In this document: one piece after another, positions 48,507 through 55,778 of the stretch
Layout of the letters: every line of letters begins with the position of its first letter
Position numbering within the stretch: the first letter of the stretch is position 1
NCBI RefSeq assembly: GCF_025147465.1
Contig: NZ_JALXOZ010000011.1
Span: 14,688 to 78,687, forward strand
Length of the DNA stretch: 64,000 nt
Direction: 5' to 3'
DNA from: Dermabacter sp. p3-SID358
GTDB lineage: Bacteria > Actinomycetota > Actinomycetes > Actinomycetales > Dermabacteraceae
The notes under the pieces: model-generated
Databases searched by the model: none
What the model was told of the DNA's origin: nothing
What the model saw: only the letters and a program-made list of their open reading frames with translations
Position numbers and translations under genes: made by a program

Positions 48507-48874
48507 GGAGGTCCTTATGCTCGGCGGGTGTGCGTGCAGCGCGCCTATTGCGCCGCGGGCTTTTCGACACTCGAGACTAGCGTTAAAGCGTCCCCCGGGC
48601 GAGGGAGGTGTGAGCAGCGCGCGGAGATTGGGCAGTGTGGTCAAAGGGGCGGTCACGGGGGCGAAGTGCGACGGTTGCCCTCTCCTCAGTTCGCCCCACG
48701 TGCATGCACACATGCTTGAGGGTGGAGAAAAATGACGCGACGCCCCTGATTCGAGGCATGCCTGGTCACTTTTCTCCACCCTCATACAGTTGTCGTGCTT
48801 TTCGGTTCGGGTCGGGGCGAGGCGGGGCGCCCGAGCACGCCTCTAGGGGCGTGCCCGGCCGACTTAGCGAAGGT
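48507..48874. other. 368-base spacer holding repeats
   Basis: There is no credible gene here. It holds a possible half copy of family B (GTGCGACGGTTGCC, 48666-48679) and, about 40 bases on, the full family A copy A3. The remainder is GC-rich, without clear hairpins. Confidence 0.6.
48718..48783 (+). repeat. Family A element, copy A3
   Basis: The 60-bp core has ends GGTGGAGAAAAA and CTTTTCTCCACC, with GAG/CTC mirrored outside. It is closest to A2 and lies between the fprA start and the end of the AIM24 gene. Confidence 0.85.
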
Positions 48875-49540
48875 TTAGTACTCGGCCGGCTGCACGATCA
48901 CGAAGCCGGGGCCGTGGAAGGCGAGCTGGAAGGTTTCACCCGAGCCGCGGCCGATGAGCGCGCCCGCGTTGAAGTCGTTCTTGATCTGCGGTTGGAGGTT
49001 CGCCGACCAGCACACGACCGCCTGCGGGTCCACGTACGTGGGCTGCTGCGAGCAGTCGAGAAGAAGAGGCTCGCCGTGCGAGGTGATCGCGACCATGCCG
49101 TGGCCCTGGAGAAAAAGGTTGGTAAAGCCGCCCGCGACGAGACCTGCGCCGAGGCCGCCGCCGATCATCTTGATGTCCCATTCGATGCTCGAGTCGAACG
49201 CGAGCATCTTCGTTGTATTGAGCGAGAGGGCTTCGCCCTCGAGTTGAATGAGGAAGATTTGCGAGCCGTTCTTCGCGAAGAAGATCTCGCCATTGCCGGT
49301 GGTGCGCATCATGTTGGCGCCCTCGCCCGTGGCCATCTTCTTCACGAGCCTCATGCCGCCGCCCGAGCCCTGGTACTTGAACTTCATCTCGCCCTGGTAG
49401 GCGACCATGGCGCCCGCGGAGGAGACGATCTCGGGTGCGCCCGGGTTAAGACGGCAGCGCAGCATGCGCTTGGACTGGAGTGCCCAGCGGTCTTGGGTCT
49501 GGACTTCTTGGTGCTCAGGTGAAAAGAGTTCAGATCTCAT
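48875..49540 (-). CDS. AIM24-family protein
   Basis: This 221-residue beta-rich cytoplasmic protein belongs to the AIM24/TIGR00266 family. Its features are SAGAMVAYQGEMKFKYQGSG, the glycine patch MIGGGLGAGLVAGGFTNLFL, QGHGMVAITSHGEPLLLDC, and the terminal region YVDPQAVVCWSANLQPQIKN. The family is named after a yeast mitochondrial protein; the bacterial role is unknown. ATG 49540 fits the family start. It is separated from copA by 61 bases on the same strand and could be read through from it. Confidence 0.85.
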   Translation of the reverse strand: MRSELFSPEHQEVQTQDRWALQSKRMLRCRLNPGAPEIVSSAGAMVAYQGEMKFKYQGSGGGMRLVKKMATGEGANMMRTTGNGEIFFAKNGSQIFLIQLEGEALSLNTTKMLAFDSSIEWDIKMIGGGLGAGLVAGGFTNLFLQGHGMVAITSHGEPLLLDCSQQPTYVDPQAVVCWSANLQPQIKNDFNAGALIGRGSGETFQLAFHGPGFVIVQPAEY

Positions 49541-49601
49541 GCCCTCACCATAGGTTGTGGCGGCTCCCACTTTCCTGGAGGTCATGAGATCAGAACAATT
49601 G

Positions 49602-51935
49602 TTATTGGAATCGTTTGAGGCGAAGCGAGTTGCTCACGACGAAAACGCTCGAAAACGCCATCGCGGCGGCCGCGATCACGGGGCCGAGAAGGCCGATCAT
49701 GGCGAGCGGGATCGCGATGACGTTGTAGATGAATGCCCAGAACAGGTTCCAGCGGATCGTGCGCACGCACGCGCGCGAAAGCCGAATCGCGGTGGGGATT
49801 TGTGCAATGTCGCCACCGGCGAGCACGATGTCGCCCGAGTTCATTGCGGCATCGGTGCCCGTGCCCATCGCGAAGCCGAGATCAGCCTCGGCGAGGGCCG
49901 CGGTGTCATTGATGCCATCGCCCACCATGGCTACGCTCGAGCCTTCGCTGCGAAGTGATCGCACGAGTTCGAGCTTCGCCGCAGGCGTGAGTGACGCATG
50001 GACCTTCTCGATGCCGACCTCGCGCGCGATGTGCCGCGCCGCAGCGGGGTTGTCGCCCGTAGCCATGACGGGCTCGATGCCGAGCGCGCGAATCTCCTCA
50101 ACGACCTTCGTCGCTTCGGGCTTCACGGTGTCGCTCACGCGCACGAGCCCCGCAACCTCGCCGTTGACGCGCACGAGGGAGGTCGTGTGCCCCGCCTGCG
50201 CGGCTTCGCGGAGGGAAGCGGAGAGGGGTGCTGGCAGGGCGGGTGCGCTCGGGTTTTCGGTTCCGACGCTTGCTTGGCCAGCGTCGGAGAACGCAGAGAT
50301 GTCAATCTCCCACGGGCCTTTACGCTCACCGAGCGACCCGCTCACGCGCGCCGTGATTCCCCGACCGGCGTGCGCCTGAGCCTCCTCGAGGATGAGCGCA
50401 GCGCTACCGCTGCCCGCAGCCTCGACGATCGCCCGCGCGATGGGGTGCTCCGAGCCAGATTCGGCGGCGCCCGCGAGCGCAAGAACCTCCTCTTCGCTCC
50501 AGCCGCTCGCCGGCGTTACCGAGTGCACGCGCATCGCGCCGCTCGTGAGCGTGCCGGTCTTGTCGAGAACGATAGCCGCGATTTCGCGCGAGGCTTCGAG
50601 CGTGCTCGCCGAGCGAATGAGGATGCCGAGCTCGGCGCCCCGTCCCGTGCCTACCATGATCGCCGTAGGTGTCGCGAGGCCGAGTGCGCACGGGCACGCG
50701 ATGATGAGCACGGCAACGGCCGCGGTGAATGCTTGCTCGGCGGTGTTGCCGAGGGCAAGCCACGCGATGAGCGTGAGGACGGCGAGCACGATGACGACGG
50801 GCACGAAGATGCTCGCGACCTTGTCGACGAGCTGCTGCACTGGAGCTTTGGAGGCTTGCGCGTCCTCGACCATCTTCGCGATATGGGCGAGCTCGGTGTC
50901 GGCACCCACGCGCGTCGCGCGTACGAGAAGTCGGCCCGTGGTGTTGACGGTCGCGCCGGCGACCTCGCTTCCCGCGCTCACCTCCTCGGGTACGCTTTCG
51001 CCCGTGAGCATCGAGCGGTCGATCGCGGAGGAGCCCTCGAGGATCACGCCGTCAGTCGCGATCTTCTCCCCGGGTCTCACGACGAACACGTCGCCGACGC
51101 GCACCTTGCCGATCGGGATCTCGACTTCGGCGGTGGTGCCGTCGGACCGAAGCTCCACGATGGTGGCCCTCTTCGCGCCAAGATCGAGCAGCGAGCGGAT
51201 CGCCGCGCTCGACTGGTGGATGGCACGAGCCTGCGCGTAGCGACCCACGAGCACGAGGGTCGTGATGACCGCCGCCGATTCAAAGTAGATTTCGTGCGCG
51301 CCGTGGTCGCCCCGGCTGAAGGCTGCGCCGAGACTCATGTCCATCTGCATGCCGATCTCGCCCGCGCCCCCGAAAAGGAGCGCCCAAATCGACCACAGAT
51401 AGGCGGCGAACGTGCCCATCGTGACGAGCGTGTCCATCGTGAAGCCACCGTGCTTGATGTTCACCCAGGTCGCGCGGTGGAATGGGGCACCGCAGTACAG
51501 CACGACAGGCGTTGCGAGGACGAGCATCGCCCACTGCCAGCCTGGAAACTGGAGCGGCGGGATCATCGAGATGAGGAAGATCGGCGTGGAGAGGATTGCC
51601 GCGAGGATCGTGCGGTTCAGCGTTTCGCGCTTGTCGCGCGCGGCGCGTTCCTCGGCGCTCGTGTCCGGACCTGCGTTGGTTGTGCTTTCGGTAGCTGCCT
51701 CTCGCACGTGTGCCCCGTAGCCACCTTTCTCTACGGCTTCGACGAGCTGCGCATCCGTGATGGATGGGTCATTCACCTGCACGCTCGCGCGTTCGAGCGC
51801 GAGGTTCACGACCGCATCGACCTCGCCCACGCGCCGCAGCTTCTTCTCGACGCGCGCAACGCAACTTGCGCACGTCATGCCGGTGACGTCGAGGGTGACG
51901 GTTCGCGGTTCGGTAGGTGGTTTGGTGCTGGTCAC
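49602..51935 (-). CDS. copA: Copper-exporting P1B-type ATPase (with in-frame palindromic insert)
   Basis: This 777-residue heavy-metal pump has one N-terminal HMA domain (VTGMTCASCVARVEKKLRRV) and the metal-channel motif IIACPCALGLATPTAIMVGT in helix 6. The phosphorylation site is IVLDKTGTLTSGAM, the His-Pro motif is SEHPIARAI, and the hinge is VGDGINDTAALAEADLGFAM. The CPC motif and the copZ neighbour point to Cu(I) export. Residues about 549-559 (FSDAGQASVGT) are encoded by family B palindrome B2 and fall in the nucleotide-binding domain between the HP motif and the hinge. GTG 51935 has GAAGG upstream. It lies 48 bases after copZ. Confidence 0.94.
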   Translation of the reverse strand: MTSTKPPTEPRTVTLDVTGMTCASCVARVEKKLRRVGEVDAVVNLALERASVQVNDPSITDAQLVEAVEKGGYGAHVREAATESTTNAGPDTSAEERAARDKRETLNRTILAAILSTPIFLISMIPPLQFPGWQWAMLVLATPVVLYCGAPFHRATWVNIKHGGFTMDTLVTMGTFAAYLWSIWALLFGGAGEIGMQMDMSLGAAFSRGDHGAHEIYFESAAVITTLVLVGRYAQARAIHQSSAAIRSLLDLGAKRATIVELRSDGTTAEVEIPIGKVRVGDVFVVRPGEKIATDGVILEGSSAIDRSMLTGESVPEEVSAGSEVAGATVNTTGRLLVRATRVGADTELAHIAKMVEDAQASKAPVQQLVDKVASIFVPVVIVLAVLTLIAWLALGNTAEQAFTAAVAVLIIACPCALGLATPTAIMVGTGRGAELGILIRSASTLEASREIAAIVLDKTGTLTSGAMRVHSVTPASGWSEEEVLALAGAAESGSEHPIARAIVEAAGSGSAALILEEAQAHAGRGITARVSGSLGERKGPWEIDISAFSDAGQASVGTENPSAPALPAPLSASLREAAQAGHTTSLVRVNGEVAGLVRVSDTVKPEATKVVEEIRALGIEPVMATGDNPAAARHIAREVGIEKVHASLTPAAKLELVRSLRSEGSSVAMVGDGINDTAALAEADLGFAMGTGTDAAMNSGDIVLAGGDIAQIPTAIRLSRACVRTIRWNLFWAFIYNVIAIPLAMIGLLGPVIAAAAMAFSSVFVVSNSLRLKRFQ
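50259..50290 (-). repeat. Family B palindrome, copy B2 (in coding sequence)
   Basis: Arms GGTTCCGACGCT and GCGTCGGAGA flank the centre TGCTTGGCCA. In the copA frame it encodes S-D-A-G-Q-A-S-V-G-T, nine of ten residues identical to the product of copy B1. Confidence 0.87.
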
Positions 51936-51983
51936 GGGGGCCTTCGCGGGTTTGTGCGGGTGGGGGAGGTGTTCGGGAGGGGG

Positions 51984-52205
51984 TTATCCGATGATCGCGT
52001 AGCTTTCGCCGGCTTCTTCGATTGCGGGGGTGATGTCGGCCTTCGTGAGGGCGCGATCCGCTTCGATCGTTAGGGTCGATTCGCCGCCCTTGACGAGGTC
52101 AACCTCGGCGCTCTCGACGCCCGCGAGTTCCGAAACCTCTTCCTTGACGGCGTTGACGCAGTGCCCGCACGTCAGGCCAGTGATCTTGAATGTCGAGGTG
52201 GTCAT
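51984..52205 (-). CDS. copZ: Copper chaperone CopZ
   Basis: This 73-residue single HMA domain has the copper site GLTCGHCVNAVKEEV and the fold end ITPAIEEAGESYAII. It delivers Cu(I) to CopA. ATG 52205 is fixed by AAGGAG six bases upstream. A CsoR-type palindrome lies 57 bases before the start, which implies copper-induced expression of copZ-copA. Confidence 0.95.
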   Translation of the reverse strand: MTTSTFKITGLTCGHCVNAVKEEVSELAGVESAEVDLVKGGESTLTIEADRALTKADITPAIEEAGESYAIIG

Positions 52206-52261
52206 GGTGTGCTCCTTATTGTCGTTGTCTGCGTGGGCGCGGTGGGCGCCACGCATCCACG

Positions 52262-52278
52262 ATACCCCCTAGGGGTAT
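52262..52278 (-). promoter_or_regulatory. CsoR-type copper operator
   Basis: ATACCCCCTAGGGGTAT is a palindrome with the AT-ends and G/C-tracts typical of CsoR/RcnR-family sites. It stands upstream of copZ. A second half-like GGGGTAT follows at 52289-52295. No csoR gene is in the window. Confidence 0.75.
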
Positions 52279-52331
52279 GAGATTCAAGGGGTATCCGCAG
52301 CTTCAGGGCGACGAATTCCCGGATCGGTAGC

Positions 52332-54572
52332 ATGGGGCGCATGAGCACCCCCACGAGCCCAAGCGAACATTTTGGCGAAAGCCAACCTCAGCGCCGCCCC
52401 AGTTTCTACGATTCGCACCTTCGTGAAATGCTCGCCGACTCCGGATACACGCTCCAAGAGCGCATCGGCAGCGGCGGCATGGGCATCGTGTATCGCGCAA
52501 CGGATGCGGCTGGCCTCGACGTTGCTCTCAAGGTTCTGCGCCCCGAAATCGCGGGCGATGAACATGCCCGTGCCCGCTTGAGCCGTGAGATGCGCGCCCT
52601 GCAACGCGTCAATCACCCGAATGTCTCGCGAGTTCTCGACGCCGAATTCGATCTCGACGTCGCTTTTCTCGTCACCGAGTACATCCCCGGACCCACCTTT
52701 CAGCAGGTGATCGACCAGTGGGGGTATCTCTCCCTCGAGCACGTCCGCAACATTGCCCTGCCTCTCGGAAGGGCACTCCTCGAGGTGCACGACAAGGGTG
52801 TGGTGCATCGCGACCTCAAGCCAAGCAACATCATGCTCCGCAATGTCAACGGGCCGAACGTCGACTTCGATTTCGACCCGATCGACCCCGTCATCATCGA
52901 CTTCGGCATTGCGCAGGCCGCGGAAGAATCGCGCATGACCTCGACCGGCCTCATGATGGGCACGATCGCCTACCTTGCCCCCGAGGTCATCAGCCACAAC
53001 ACCGTGGACGCCGCCGCCGACTGGTGGGCCTGGGCAGCGATGCTCGCGCACGCCGCGACTGGTTTCCCGCCCTTCGGTAAGTCGCGCCTGCACAGTGTCT
53101 ACAGCAACGCCATGTGGGGTGGCCCGAGCCTCGAAGGGCTACCCGAGCCATGCATCGCATGGTTCGAGGGGGCCTTTGCACCGGAGCCTGGCGACCGCAC
53201 GCCGCCCGAGCAGCTCATCGAGGCGCTCGAGAATCCTCTGGTGTGGGGAACTGGGGGATACGACCCGGTGGGTCGGGAGGCCACTTCTTCCGGCTCCTCC
53301 CCCTCCCGCCCCTCCGACGCTTCCTCCTCCCCCCACCCCTCTCAGATTGACGTAGGTAAACGTGTGAAACCCGCCGAGCTGAATGCTGCAGGAGCCGCAG
53401 GGTTGGGAGGCGCTGCGGCCGTGACGGGCTCGTCCGGTTTGGCCCAGTCGGGCGGGTCGAGCGCGGCTAGTTCGGCTTTCGCGGATGTTTCAACTCCGAC
53501 GCCTCCCACTGACCCCGAGGCCACCGCGCCATTACAGCCGAATAGCTACCTCAATCCAGAGGGGAAAGGGATTGGGAAAGGGGTTGGGGAAGGTGTTAAG
53601 GAATGGGAGGGGGCTGGTTCGCCCGCCCCGGGTAGCGAGGGAAGCCCCTATGACGAGGGTGATACCGATGAGTGGGATGTGGCCGACGAAGAGCCGACCC
53701 AGGTCATACCCGTCCACGATGAAACACCCACAGCGAAATTTGCGCCCATCTCAACCCCCGCGGCGCCCCCCACGGGACCGGCAGCCCCCCACCACGGGGG
53801 AGCGATGCCGAGCTGGCAACCGTCGGATCCTGCTCCGCAGAACCTCGGACCAAGCCCTCAGGGCCCATACCATCAGGCCCCTTACCAGGCCGTCCAGCCT
53901 GGACCTTACGGCGCGCAAGGGTACGGAGTGCCGCCTCAGGGGTTCATGCCGGCGCCCGTGCCATATCACTTGCGTGAACCGGAACGGCGTACCGTTCTCG
54001 TTTTACTCGGCATGGTTCTGTTCACGGCTTTTGGCGCACTTGTGCCGCTCGCAGCACTGATCTTGCTCGTGCTGATGACAGCTTTCGCGCGCACCTGGCA
54101 GCGCTCATGGATCGCGAAAGAAAAGGGCCAAGACAGGGGGAAGGGGGCCGGGAGCATCACAACCGCTGCCGTGCTCTTGGCGGTTCCCCGCTACATTGGC
54201 GCGCTGCTCGAAGCTCTTCTTCAGGCCCTCATTCCGGTGATTGTCACGGCAGGCGTTCTGCTCGCGATCGACGCTGCACTCGTGTGGCTCACGCACTTCC
54301 AGGTGCACTACGCGATCTACGCGGGTGTCCTCGTTGGGCTGACGACCTTGTCCCTGTGGTGGGGGATCGGTGCGCGCACGACGCGATTCGGGGGGCATCG
54401 ACTCGTGCACGCAGCAGCACCGAGCGGGCTGTGGACCGCGGTGATCGCGGTCCTTCTGATCGTGCTTATCGCAGCAGTGTGTTTCACGATCGCCTCACGC
54501 GGTGGCACAATTGACTACTTCCCCTACGTGGGTGAGTTCCGTCTCGAAGACATTTCACCCTGGAGGCGATGA
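52332..54572 (+). CDS. Ser/Thr protein kinase with multi-helix C-terminus
   Basis: This 746-residue protein has a kinase domain at about residues 40-300: IGSGGMGIVYRATD, DVALKVLRPE (Lys), VVHRDLKPSNIMLRN (catalytic loop), VIIDFGIAQAAEES (DFG), and the MGTIAYLAPEV segment. A disordered Pro/Ser/Gly-rich linker follows to about 550. Four membrane segments come at the end (VLVLLGMVLFTAFGALVPLA; LIPVIVTAGVLLAIDAALVW; YAIYAGVLVGLTTLSLWWGI; VIAVLLIVLIAAVCFTIA). There are no PASTA repeats. ATG 52341 could be the start instead. The signal and targets are unknown. Confidence 0.92.
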   Translation: MGRMSTPTSPSEHFGESQPQRRPSFYDSHLREMLADSGYTLQERIGSGGMGIVYRATDAAGLDVALKVLRPEIAGDEHARARLSREMRALQRVNHPNVSRVLDAEFDLDVAFLVTEYIPGPTFQQVIDQWGYLSLEHVRNIALPLGRALLEVHDKGVVHRDLKPSNIMLRNVNGPNVDFDFDPIDPVIIDFGIAQAAEESRMTSTGLMMGTIAYLAPEVISHNTVDAAADWWAWAAMLAHAATGFPPFGKSRLHSVYSNAMWGGPSLEGLPEPCIAWFEGAFAPEPGDRTPPEQLIEALENPLVWGTGGYDPVGREATSSGSSPSRPSDASSSPHPSQIDVGKRVKPAELNAAGAAGLGGAAAVTGSSGLAQSGGSSAASSAFADVSTPTPPTDPEATAPLQPNSYLNPEGKGIGKGVGEGVKEWEGAGSPAPGSEGSPYDEGDTDEWDVADEEPTQVIPVHDETPTAKFAPISTPAAPPTGPAAPHHGGAMPSWQPSDPAPQNLGPSPQGPYHQAPYQAVQPGPYGAQGYGVPPQGFMPAPVPYHLREPERRTVLVLLGMVLFTAFGALVPLAALILLVLMTAFARTWQRSWIAKEKGQDRGKGAGSITTAAVLLAVPRYIGALLEALLQALIPVIVTAGVLLAIDAALVWLTHFQVHYAIYAGVLVGLTTLSLWWGIGARTTRFGGHRLVHAAAPSGLWTAVIAVLLIVLIAAVCFTIASRGGTIDYFPYVGEFRLEDISPWRR

Positions 54573-54652
54573 AGCATTTGCGCTCGTGTCCGCTAGGATG
54601 GCACGCGGTAAACATCCCGATCACTTCGTGATTTGACCTTTCCGGAGGAGAC

Positions 54653-55465
54653 ATGGCCGAGAAGTCCTCAGCTCAAGAGGTGCGCGAAGCGCAACGAGTG
54701 GAACTTCGCAAACAACGCGAAAAAGAGCTGAGCCGCCAAAAGCGTGTGCGTACCGCGGTCATCGCGGCAATCGTGGTCGTAGCGCTCGCCCTTGTCGCCG
54801 GCCTCGGCTACCTCCTCTACCAGGAGTACGCGCCCGAGCCCGATCTCGAGCTCAACCAGCCGACATCGATTAGCAAGGACGAGCCGATGCTCTCCTTCAA
54901 GGCCGACGACACGAAGCCTGTAGTCGACGTCGTTTTCGACTACATGTGCCCGTTCTGCGGCAACTTCGAACAGATCAACAGCGGCGACCTCCACGAGATG
55001 ATCGAAAATGGCGATGCGACCGTGAACTTCCACGTGCGCACCTTCCTTTCCGAAAAGATGTCGACCACGCAGTACTCCGCCCGCGCGGGCGGCGCTGCCG
55101 TGTGCACGTACGAGGATTCCCCTGAGGTATTCCTCAAGTTCCACGAGCTCCTCTTCGCGAACCAGCCTGCCGAGGGCGGCCCCGGGCTGAACGACAGGGA
55201 GCTTGAAAAGTACGCGAAGGAAGCCGGCGCGAAAGACGCCACGATCTCGTGCATCAAGGATCAGAAATTCCGCCGTTATGCGACCGATGTGCTTGAACCT
55301 GCCGCTGCAAAACTTGCGCGCGCAACTCCAGCCGTGATTATCAACGGAAAGGAGTGGGGATCCGACGGTGCCTGGCAGCAGCCGGGAGCTTTGAAGGAAG
55401 CCGTGTCCTCCTCGGGCTCTCCCGGCGCGAGCGACGCTGGCGGGGCGAGCGATTCCGGTAAGTAA
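54653..55465 (+). CDS. DsbA-like membrane-anchored thiol oxidoreductase
   Basis: This 270-residue protein has a charged cytoplasmic start (about 33 residues) and one membrane helix (VIAAIVVVALALVAGLGYLL). An outer thioredoxin-fold DsbA domain carries the active site VFDYMCPFCGNFEQI (CPFC, about residue 100) and the cis-Pro loop ARATPAVIINGKEW. It belongs to the thioredoxin_4/DsbA group that makes or shuffles disulfides in exported proteins. The Ser/Gly tail is disordered. The AGGAG before ATG 54653 fits. It follows the kinase gene by 80 bases. Confidence 0.9.
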   Translation: MAEKSSAQEVREAQRVELRKQREKELSRQKRVRTAVIAAIVVVALALVAGLGYLLYQEYAPEPDLELNQPTSISKDEPMLSFKADDTKPVVDVVFDYMCPFCGNFEQINSGDLHEMIENGDATVNFHVRTFLSEKMSTTQYSARAGGAAVCTYEDSPEVFLKFHELLFANQPAEGGPGLNDRELEKYAKEAGAKDATISCIKDQKFRRYATDVLEPAAAKLARATPAVIINGKEWGSDGAWQQPGALKEAVSSSGSPGASDAGGASDSGK

Positions 55466-55503
55466 ACTCGCGGCGCACGCTATAGTGGTGCGAGTGCCGC
55501 AAC

Positions 55504-55579
55504 GCTGAAGTAGCTCAGTTGGTAGAGCAGCTGTCTTGTAAACAGCAGGTCGTGGGTTCGAGCCCCATCTTCAGCTCCA
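55504..55579 (+). tRNA. tRNA-Thr(TGT)
   Basis: The 76-base cloverleaf has acceptor stem GCTGAAG/CTTCAGC. The D-loop is AGCTCAGTTGGTAGAGC. The anticodon stem GCTGT/ACAGC holds loop CTTGTAA, so the anticodon is TGT (threonine, ACA codons). The T-arm GTGGGTTCGAGCCCCAT follows. The terminal CCA is encoded. Confidence 0.95.
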
Positions 55580-55585
55580 CTAGAA

Positions 55586-55630
55586 GCCCAGGTCGGCACG
55601 ACATTACGTCGTCAGGCCTGGGTTTTCTTT
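55586..55630 (+). terminator. Rho-independent terminator after tRNA-Thr
   Basis: GCCCAGG pairs with CCTGGGT, with an inner ACGAC/GTCGT stem around ATTAC. TTTTCTTTT follows the hairpin, seven bases after the encoded CCA. Confidence 0.85.
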
Positions 55631-55778
55631 TGCCATTTTGGGAATAACGAGCGTCAGGTCGAGGGGGATACGCGCGGGGGTGGCGCGATTCGTCGAAAGT
55701 CCCCTTTTCTAGGGAGGTAGGGGCGTAGTGTGAGTCACAAGTGACTAGTGGCAACCGACACAGGAAAAGGACCCCCTC

